Under the pieces are notes generated by a model. That model was not told the origin of the DNA and made no database searches. It worked only from the letters and a program-made list of their open reading frames with translations. This document shows positions 55,701-64,000 of a DNA stretch of 64,000 bases, piece after piece; within the stretch, counting starts at the first letter, position 1, and each line of letters starts with the position of its first letter. This DNA is from Kalmusia sp. IMI 367209 (Eukaryota > Ascomycota > Dothideomycetes > Pleosporales > Didymosphaeriaceae). Both the position numbers and the translations under genes were made by a program. The DNA lies in NCBI GenBank assembly GCA_027946365.1, contig JAPEUQ010000002.1, positions 2,418,001 through 2,482,000 on the forward strand. Reading direction: 5' to 3'.

Positions 55701-58700
55701 CCGCTTCCACGAGCACCAACGACGAGGTTCTCGTCACCATCAAAGAGGAATTTGAACACCTACGAGAGATTCTTGGCAGCAGTATTATCCGGTCGGGTGG
55801 CGCGGCGGACAAGGACGATATTGTCGATGCAATGCGCGAGCTAATTGAAGGCCTTCGCTCTTCACAAAAAGATGCCTCCAACGAACATATTGCAACTGTC
55901 CAGGAAAGCCTTGAGAATCTAAAAGAGTCTTTAGGCAACGCGTTAGTAAGAGCTGATGGCCCTACGGAAAAGGAGGAACTGTTGGAAGCCCTCAAAAACG
56001 GCTTAGAAGAGATCAAGATGAGCTCGAAGGCTATGGGCTTCAGTGAGGAGCTCTTAGAAGCTTTCCGTGGTGAGCTAGAGCAAGTGCGTGAGTCAAACGG
56101 GCTGACGCGCCAGCATGCTCGTGCGGACACCGAGGAGGTACTAGAAGCTATTCGCCTTGGTCTTGATGATCTTCGCTCGCACCTGGAAAAGAAGCTTGAA
56201 AATCCGGACCGACAAATGTCTGCTACAAACGAAGTTCTCGATGCATTGAACGATGGACTTGATGGCCTTCGAACCGACATTATCAAAGCCGTTGACAAGC
56301 CAGTTGACATGACGGTCTCTTATGAAATCCTGGATACTCTCAAGAGCGGTCTTGCGAGCTTGCGAGAAGACATCGAAAAGCTCAAAGGCACTACCGAGCG
56401 TTCCGATCCGGAGGAGCCAGCTCCCACTGGAAACGAGATTGTGCTTGCGGAAGATCCAGAGCACGCTCCGGCTGAAGCAAGTAGTCGGGAGATAGTCAGC
56501 GAGTCGCTTCGCCGCAATGATCTTGAGAAAATGGAAGTCATGCTGTCACAGCTACAGATCAAGGTAGAAGCCATGGATGCCAACATTCAGACGCCACCGC
56601 CACCAGCAGAGCACGCCCCAACACCGGGAACCGCTATGAAGGATGATCTCGTAGGTGTTGAGGGGCTGTTGAAAGACATTCAGGCAGCTGTTCTTATCCT
56701 ACAGGAGCGGGATCAACCTGTCTCGGTCGTAGAAGGTGTAGCGATGAAGGAGGATACCGATGCCATTGAGACTCTCTTAGGCAATATGAAGGCCAAGATC
56801 GAAGAGCTTCCTCTTTCCAACCCTGAGACGTCGGTCACCAAAGAGAATCTGGATGAAATTGAACTCGTTGTTCGCACTACTTCTGAGGCAATCGAGGCGC
56901 TCTCAAAGAGGTTCGAGGAGGAAGGTGCTTCCAAAGCCGATGTCACTGTCGTTCAAGTCATTGCTGATGACATTAAAGTCGCCTTAGACGAAATGAAAGC
57001 AGGAAAGTCGGACGACGAAGCTGATCCTAAGGCAACGAAGGCCGATGTTGACGCGGTCACCCTACTTGTGGACGAAGTCAAGGCCAAACTGGATGACCTT
57101 AATATTCCCAATCCGGAAGACTTACCAACCAAAGCAGATGTGGAGCAGCTGACTGGGCTCGTTCAGGACTTCCGTGATAGCTATGACAAAATGAAAGATC
57201 AATACGAACACGACATCGAGGTCACAGCAAAAACTGCGGACGATCGGAGACAAGAAGCCGCAAGCCTCTTAGAAAATCTGACCGACGTCAAGGTTCTGCT
57301 TGATGATATGAAGGAGGAGATCAAGACCAATCTTGCAGAGGGCGGTCCCATTGACGGCTTGAAGGAGTCTTTCAAGAGCCTAGAAGACACCGTCACCGGC
57401 AACTTCAATGTGACTGTTGATGTCAAAGAGTTGATGGAGACGGTGTCTCGTGAATTCGAACGCGCTCACGGATCGATAGAAGCTTTGCAGAATGACCAGG
57501 CGGAGAAATCTGCTCTCAGCCTCGAAAAGCACGACGAAGCCAAAGATGCTATAATCGCTGGCCTAGTTGAGAAGATAGACACACGGTTCGACACGCTGAT
57601 GGCAAAGTACGACGACGCTCAGCTTCTTGCCGACGAACAAGCGAAGGTGATGAGGGAGAAGGCCGAGGAACAAGAGAAGATCCTTGAGGCAACTAAGACC
57701 ATGGCCGACGAACTTCGTCTTACCATTGACACTCTCGGCGCGTCTATCACTGGCATAAACGATCGGTTTGAGGAAACTACTACCAAGTGGGCATCAGATT
57801 CTACTGCCATGACAGAAAAATTGGATGAAGCTATGACGAAGTTCGAAGACCAGAAGCTAGAAGACAAGACGGAACACTCTCACACCCGTGACGAACTTAA
57901 GAACATCGAAAATATCTTCAATGGTCTTCAGGATAATGTGACTGAATACCATCCCAAGTTCATGGTCGCACTTCGAGAAATCGAGGCTCTAGTCAAGGCT
58001 CATTACGCGCACTCGCAGAAGGCCAAGGAAGAAGCCGAAGAGCATGCCCGTACCCTAAATGAAGAAGCTAGGACACGTTCTGAAGAGCTCCAGAAGCATT
58101 TCTCAAGCTTACCAGCGCTTCTTCCACCGCCGCCTCCAGCAATTGAGTTACCCGACAAATATGATGATGCGCAGGTGCAACAAAAGCTTGACAAACTTCT
58201 CGAACTTCCCGAGCCTCCAAGATATGATGATGCTCCGGTACAGGAGAAGCTCGACAAGCTCCTCGGTCAAGTAGATGAGGCTGCAAAGTCTACTGCCCAC
58301 CTGGAGCGCCTAGATGAGATTCGTGCACAAGTCAAAGCCACCGCCGCTGAAGTGAGCGAGTTTGTCGCCAAGCAAACCCAGCTTATCACCGATGGCAATG
58401 AATCGAAGGAGCGCGACGCGGAAGAGCTAGCTCTTTTCATTGAGCGTAGGTGTGCACAGAAAGAGCAGCTGGAAGCTGACGTCGAGGGTCTCAAGGTGGA
58501 GAAAGAACGTATGGTGCAGGAGCTCAAGGAGGAGAAGGAACGTGCCATGGTTGAATTGAAAGAAGAGAAGGAACGCACGATCCAAGAAATGAAAGAAGAG
58601 AAAGACTCGCTTCTGGCCATTGTTGCTGCGCTCCAAGCCGAACGTGAGAACCTTGCCAATCAGAAAGTTCGTCTGACTGGCGAAGTGTCTTCGTTGCACA

Positions 58701-60035
58701 CAGCTCTCGAGATTCGACGAGAGGAGCTCCATATGATGGATGCTAAGGCAGATGCTCTCGAACGCCGCATCCTAAACGGGATCATGGACCACTCTCGCGC
58801 ACTAATGTTTGCCAAGGGTGGGCAGAAGAGTCCTTCTAAGCTCAAGAAGCGTATGAGCGCCGACATCTCCGCAGATGCAAGTAAATTGATGCCGCCCCCA
58901 AGCACGGCTGCCAGCGGCCTCTCTCTCGCACTGAAGCCTCGACCTGCAATTCGCCGTAATGGACCACCGCAAAATCCAGCAAGCCGTCGTATCCACTCCA
59001 TTGAGCCAAATCAGCGGCAACACTCCGACCGGCGCCCAAGCGTATCCAATAAGTGGTACTACGATGAGCAATACGGGTGGTCTTAAGCGTAGCCACTCGG
59101 TCAAGACCAACCCTCTACGCAAAGGCTCCTGGGGCGGTCGACCAAGCGTTGTAGTGGCCAACAAGGAAAATGGCATCCTAAGCGAAGAAGACGAGGAAGT
59201 CGCCGAGCAGCCTGACCAGTCTGGCAATCAGTCTATCATCGAGGAAGACCATGATGATATGCAAAGTCAAACCGGTACTGAGCGTCGTCACAGCTTTGGT
59301 ACAGGTTCCTACGCTGAGAGCTACGGTGACGGCGAGACACCTGGATTTGATGGCCGGTCCAGTTTTGGAGGTACAGGTAGTGAGTACACCTATGCGTCTG
59401 GTTCCTCCTATATGAGTGGCAGCGACATTGATCGCCGTACGTCATACGGCTCTACCGCTCGTTCTATCGCCCAACATGAGACCGAGACCATCGATGAGCG
59501 TAGTGACGAGGGCTCCCATGACGTACATTCTGACGTTGAAGACGGTGAGCCCACTACTACCATTGCTTGTACCGACGTACCTGCCCCTTCTGAAGTCACT
59601 GCGTCTGAAGTCTCCACGACAACCAATGGGGACAACGACATACCAATGCCCACAGAGTCTGAGGTTGATCGTGCCGTCGAAGCCGTCAAAGAAGAGATGG
59701 CGAAGGAGGGCATGTACGCGCCCCCCAGTGATTCTGGTGTTGGTACAGATCTGCCAACTGCAGCATTTGGGAACGAGAGCGAGGCTGATGCGGACTATTT
59801 CCGGCGCGCGGCTGAAGACGAAAGCGTTGTAGGGTGAGTGTTGCACTAGTAGTCAATGCGTTGGATATGTGCTCGATTTCCGCTTCTGAGCATACTCGCT
59901 GCGCTCGGAGCATTCGTTCAAGGTGTTTTAGTTCTCTGGAAATGGCTTATCAGGATGGGATATTCTGATAATGACTTTGTAAAGATGATGAAGGAAGGGT
60001 TCAAATTGATGCCGACTCAATTATCACGTACATGA
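52783..60035 (+). CDS. giant coiled-coil protein with C-terminal membrane segment; apparent frameshift
   Basis: Exons are 52783-52874, 52921-59833 and 59891-60035. The N-terminus is Ser/Pro/Arg-rich and disordered (SPERSPERPSTRSGTP). From about 54540 to 56400 a degenerate helical motif of the type EVLDALxxGLDxLRxxL recurs about 22 times. A second repeat (TKADVDAVTLLVDEVKAKL) and long coiled coils follow, ending with ELKEEKERAMVELKEEKER heptads. The frame then stops at 59084-59086, but a second frame, open from about 58959 to 59833, carries the Ser- and acidic-rich continuation (LKRSHSVKTNPLRKGSWGG) and splices (GTGAGT at 59834) to a hydrophobic helix LAALGAFVQGVLVLWKWLI. Removing one base near 59000 joins everything into 2382 residues. 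The role is unknown; a membrane-tethered scaffold is plausible. Confidence 0.75.
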
Positions 60036-60234
60036 CGGGCTTCGGATTTGGCTGACGGAGGCGTTGGATGGCAGTACAATGTTTTCGGGCGTTGGCGGTG
60101 CTTTGATTGGGTTGTTAAATTGTTATGTGTGCTATAGTCAATAAATACATTCATAGCCCTGTTCTGTCTTTATTCTTCGGTCGCGTGAGTTTTCGTACAG
60201 ATCTCGTAATATTTTGTTCTAACAGCATCTTCAA

Positions 60235-60723
60235 CTATACGCCAGTGTCGTCTTCGTCTTCGTCGCTATCGTCTTCATCCTCCGCTTGCATAAGATCAAT
60301 CACTAACACTGATTCTTCATTCATCGCTTCCAGCTGAAATCCTGCCTCCAATACATTTTCTGCGTCATGCACGCACTTCGCGACATCAAGACCGATGTCA
60401 GCGTCCTTCAGCGCTAGACATACCGCGCGAAAATGTGAATGGTGGGCATCTTCTCGCGTGGCACTTTCCTTGCCTCCATTAAAGATTAAGATAGAATTCC
60501 TGTGTTTAAGACAAAACGTCTCGTCGATGTTGGAATGGAATCTCAGCGCCTTAGACAATTGGTCTGGGGATGTGGAGGCGCTTGCTGTAAGGCGGGTGAA
60601 TAAGCGCGCGTTCAGCAGGGCTTGTGCTGCGCTAGACGGCTTAGGGGTGAAGATGGTAACGTTTGGCGGGAGAGCTGGTAAGGATATGGATGTGGAGTTG
60701 GAGGTTTTCGTGGTTGATGTCAT
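60235..60723 (-). CDS. small protein with acidic tail, hypothetical
   Basis: ATG 60723 gives 162 residues (the frame extends upstream only through GTG). The Ser/Thr-rich N-terminus is followed by a compact domain (SAAQALLNARLFTRLTAS, HRNSILIFNGGKESATRED, FRAVCLALKDADIGLDVAKCVHD). The last 15 residues are nearly all Asp/Glu (EDEDDSDEDEDD). No signal peptide or membrane segment is seen. The family is not recognised. The acidic tail suggests binding to basic proteins or nucleosomal or ribosomal partners, which is speculative. Confidence 0.6.
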   Translation of the reverse strand: MTSTTKTSNSTSISLPALPPNVTIFTPKPSSAAQALLNARLFTRLTASASTSPDQLSKALRFHSNIDETFCLKHRNSILIFNGGKESATREDAHHSHFRAVCLALKDADIGLDVAKCVHDAENVLEAGFQLEAMNEESVLVIDLMQAEDEDDSDEDEDDTGV

Positions 60724-61664
60724 TTTGGATTTGATGGATTCATTCACACTGTGGGTGACTTGTGATTGCTTGATAAGTTCGCCATTTTCGAGTGAAAATC
60801 AGTTAGTGGCTTGGCGGATTTACGTGGGGAAAGGGAGACTGTATTGTAGAATTATGGCCCATGTATACAGAATGGTAGGAATTAAGGCAATACCTTCTAG
60901 ACCTTCGGGATGGTTGAGCTTGATCTCACATATCCTTCAGCACATATCACTGTATCATTGCTTTGTAGCCCTGTCACGTGATTTGAGGCCTCTGCGGTGG
61001 ACTGTGCGGGCATTAGTGCACTTTAGTAACACCCCTGCTCCTTATGAGTACCATGATCATTCAACCCATGATCCACCCCTGAAGGTTTAACATGCGTCTC
61101 TTTTGTAGTTGTCCTATTCGCGAAACTGGAACGAACATGGAGCCTTGATGTTCCAACCTCGATGGACTACAAGAACCCTACGGATACCTTCGATAGTATT
61201 CCGCAATGCTTGCTCATAGCGAAGGTTTCTCGGTCCAAGGAAAGGGCTCCGTAACGCAGCCTTCACTCATTCAGCTTGTGAAGCTAAGCTTCGTCGGGCA
61301 ATTTACGGGGAAAACTCCCACATTCCACCATAAGCTCTCGGGGCTCGGTACTCCACCATCCACAATACACGATGGAAAAATAACTTGACCTCCGATGCAT
61401 TCAAATTACGAGCACGACATTGTAGCAACCGAGCCGGAGAATCTTACGCCCTGACGGCAGAGCCCAATCCCGGACCGTTTCGCCGCCACTAAACGAGGAT
61501 CACGCCTAAACTGCCGGCGGCTACATCTATATTGATTAAGGACGAGAGTCACGCAGCCAACTTCTACGACGGACTTGCGTGGCCTAGACGCAAAAAAGCT
61601 ATTTTACCTGGTATTCGAGGGTAATCCGCGATACGACGCATGGACTGCGAAACTAGGAGGGCTT
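60724..61664. other. intergenic
   Basis: No supportable gene; ORFs lack motifs. The last part is the GH131 promoter. Confidence 0.5.
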
Positions 61665-61670
61665 TATATA
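61665..61670 (+). promoter_or_regulatory. TATA box of GH131 gene
   Basis: TATATA lies about 95 bases upstream of the ATG at 61764. Confidence 0.45.
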
Positions 61671-61763
61671 GTGCAATGAGAACGTCGCTTTTTGGGACGA
61701 TCATCCTTACTTGACCTTATCTGCTGCATACGTACCTGGATTTGATTTGGAACTACCATCACC

Positions 61764-62746
61764 ATGTTTGGCAAAGTAGCGCTCTTGAGCGCTCTCGTGA
61801 GCTCAGTCTCTGCTGGTCCGTTTCGATCCGCATCTCAGATATTACGCATAACTGATCAAGTCTCCAGGTACCATTCTCTGGGATGGCCGCTTCAATGAGT
61901 TCACTTCCTCTGCCGACCTGAACAAATGTACTCGGACTCTATCTCTACCTTTCTAACGCTTCAGCTCACATTATCCTAGGGTCATGGGCGAATCAAGTGG
62001 GCCCTTATCAGTACTATATCCATGGAAGCGGCGACGTCTCGAAATATGTCAATTTATCGCCCAATTACAAGAACCCCGCGGATGCCGGCAGCAAGCAAGG
62101 CGCTAAGATCACTATCGACAGCACCGCAAAGTGGAACAGTGATATGTGGCGCACGGAGCTCATTCCACAAACGAAGGCTGCCATTAACTCGGGCAAAGTG
62201 TATTATCACTTTAGCATCAAGCGCAGCTCGACGAACGTGCCGAGTGCAACCAACGAGCACCAGATAGCATTCTTCGAGAGCCACTTTACGGAGCTGAAGT
62301 ACGGTTGGATCAGTGGCGAGAGCGGCACGAGCAACACGAACCTCCAATGGTTTGTTGGTGGGCAGAGCAAGTGGAAGGTGGAGCTTGTTGCTGATGTTTG
62401 GCACAATGTTGCTTACGAAATCGTACGTTTCTCACAATGTCCTTCTTCTTATCGCAGCCTATCTAGATTTAGGACTGTATTAGGATGAAAGTGTGCTGAT
62501 TCGTTGGGTATTAGGACTTCTCTGCAGGTCAAGTCACCTTCTGGCACTCTACTGGCTCTGACGCGCTCACCAAGACGGCTGGTCCTTTCTCCGCAAGCAC
62601 CTCATCTAACGGTGCTGATTGGCACTTTGGGTATCCTGCGTCTGCCACGATCCGGAAACGATGGTACCGGTGCTGAGGACTGGTACTTCAGCGGTACCTA
62701 TGTCGAGAGCGGGTCCTTGACTACGTCTGTGTCAAGCCCTGCATAA
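61764..62746 (+). CDS. glycoside hydrolase family 131 beta-glucanase
   Basis: Exons are 61764-61815, 61868-61927, 61980-62422 and 62516-62746 (introns of 52, 52 and 93 bases), giving 261 residues. The signal peptide MFGKVALLSALVSSVSA is followed directly by the mature start GTILWDGRFNEF. GH131 hallmarks seen: NKWSWANQVGPYQYYIHG, YVNLSPNYKNPADAGSKQG, MWRTELIPQT, HQIAFFESHFTELKYGW and DWHFGVLRLP. These enzymes are secreted and act on beta-glucans including cellulose and beta-1,3/1,6-glucan. There is no cellulose-binding module. All four exons join in frame with standard splice sites, so the gene appears intact. Confidence 0.92.
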
Positions 62747-63262
62747 ACGCAAATGGCTCACAGATAATGCGGAAGCTGTTACATACATATAGTGTACGTT
62801 GTGGTGCATACGCTCTCTGTTGTCTACATATGAAATTTAAGAATGCGCCAATTGTCTATTGCGTGCAGGTTCAAGCTTGAGCGTCTTCGAGAGGGACGAC
62901 ATTATTGAGGCCATGAAATGTGCAACTGTTCTTTCACATTCCTGTCCAACACACATGTTCTCTATTTGCCACTTATTCGCAACTTAAGCGAAGTATTTGT
63001 GTAACAATGCCAAGCACCAAGGATTTATCCTGCACAGTACTGCTCCCACGTCGGTGAGATGACCTCCTCGATGCGACGCCAGGACTTCAATGGAAATGCG
63101 TTGGTGTCTGTGTAGGTCAGAGCGTTTGCATACTCCACCCTGGGGTCGATACAAGAAAGCCACACTTGTGACCAAGGGCTGACAACTTCGATCGTCGCGC
63201 AAGTGTGGCGCAGGGCATCCAGCCATGTGCACCGCCCTCTGGTACGAGATCTGAGCTAATTC
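62747..63262. other. intergenic
   Basis: No supportable gene; the end of the interval is the promoter of the gene at 63337. Confidence 0.5.
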
Positions 63263-63270
63263 TATAAAAG
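63263..63270 (+). promoter_or_regulatory. TATA box of NLR-like gene
   Basis: TATAAAAG lies 67 bases upstream of the proposed ATG at 63337. Confidence 0.4.
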
Positions 63271-63336
63271 CAGGACCGCGCCTCACCCACATAGAATCTT
63301 ACCGCGCTCTTCGACTAATCATAAGAGCTTACAATA

Positions 63337-64000
63337 ATGCTAATTAGGGTAATCCAAAATTACTCATAGCGCAGAGTGCGTCGACATGGAGTAGGGTTGT
63401 GCCCCCCCGAGCTAGATATACGGGCATTTGACAAAATAACAGTTCCAATCAGGTATTTGATGAGGCCTACTCTCGCTTTGTCAGTACGCTATCCGCTGAG
63501 GAGCGTCTTCGCTTCTCGCCATGTGCTTCGCCAGATGACTTTCTCGAGGGGTTGAAAAAGCTTGATATGCTAGCAAAAAAAGGGCCAGAAGAGCCGGATA
63601 TCAGGTATTCTTATGAAAGTTTCGTCATTTAGTGACAGGCTGAGGCCATATTTTGAGGTCGTGAATATCATGATCCAAGCCAATCCCAAATATGCAGCCT
63701 TTGTCTGGGGTGCGCTTCGATTTATCCTTGAGGTAATGTGACCCGGTTTTTGACTCATATTCAATACTGAGGGCCTCACGAAAATAGCTTGCGAGCAAAC
63801 TTACGACGTTTTTTGATAAATTGATTGAGAACCTTGAGTCCCTCTCCGAAGTCTTTCCAACATTCGAAGGTGTCGAGGCATTATGCAAAGTAGCTCGTTC
63901 TCCACGACTGAAATCATACCTAGAGAAAGTATATATCGACTTGTTCGAGTTTTTCCGGAGTGTCGCACACGTGTTCACCTCCAGGAGCAATGGTAGGCTG
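63337..64000 (+). CDS. N-terminus of NLR/NACHT-ankyrin-like protein (DUF7708-type), cut by window edge
   Basis: Proposed exons are 63337-63348, 63453-63604, 63639-63732 and 63788 onward. The reading VFDEAYSRFVSTLSAEER, then RPYFEVVNIMIQANPKYAAF, VWGALRFILELASKLTTFFDKL and YLEKVYIDLFEFFRSVAHVF matches the helical N-terminal domain (DUF7708-like) placed before NACHT and repeat domains in many fungal STAND/NLR-like proteins, which act in non-self recognition and cell death. The second intron would be only 34 bases (GTATTC...GACAG), below the usual minimum; without it, in-frame stops follow. So the gene is either spliced unusually or broken. The first exon (MLIR) is tentative. The NACHT region would lie to the right. 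Confidence 0.6.

Overview
The window is nuclear DNA of a filamentous ascomycete, most likely Pezizomycotina and perhaps Dothideomycetes. Many genes carry short GT-AG introns of about 45-60 bases, often with a CTAAC/CTAAT branch site. Fungus-specific families are present: a Zn2Cys6 regulator, a GH131 glucanase, a GPI-anchored wall protein, a small Cys-rich secreted protein and an NLR-like N-terminus. Exon structures were read by hand from frames and splice signals, without transcripts or database searches. I saw no tRNA, rRNA, CRISPR array or intact transposon.

Layout. 1-8.2 kb: a broken or partial gene at the left edge, small hypothetical genes, a Cys-rich secreted protein, a GPI-anchored protein and two conserved-looking unknowns. 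9.2-13.4 kb: a double-domain DsbA/GST-kappa protein, a ketopantoate reductase family enzyme and a two-helix membrane protein. 13.9-19.6 kb: a Pro/Ala-rich membrane protein with internal repeats and a DDHD-type phospholipase. 19.7-28.1 kb: Zn2Cys6 regulator, MFS anion transporter, glycerate-kinase-like enzyme and tartrate/D-malate dehydrogenase. 28.1-32.9 kb: gene-poor. 32.9-41.8 kb: an alpha/beta hydrolase lacking its nucleophile, then the divergent housekeeping pair PRP3 and RPA190. 42.2-43.3 kb: a VPS62-like pseudogene. 43.3-50.8 kb: mostly empty, holding one NAD-epimerase-like gene. 50.8-60.0 kb: proteasome subunit RPN6, divergent from a giant coiled-coil gene with an apparent frameshift. 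60.2-64.0 kb: an acidic-tailed protein, GH131, and the start of an NLR-like gene cut by the right edge.

The most interesting functional idea is the 19.7-28.1 kb block. A regulator, an ACS-type MFS transporter, a TtuC-like decarboxylating dehydrogenase and a D-glycerate 3-kinase-like P-loop kinase would together form a complete route: tartrate uptake, decarboxylation to D-glycerate, then phosphorylation to 3-phosphoglycerate. The families are recognised from sequence; the pathway assignment is inference. Other notable points are the loss of catalytic residues in two enzymes, transition-type nonsense changes in the VPS62-like gene, a 22-fold degenerate repeat in the giant coiled-coil protein, and two candidate ultra-short introns.
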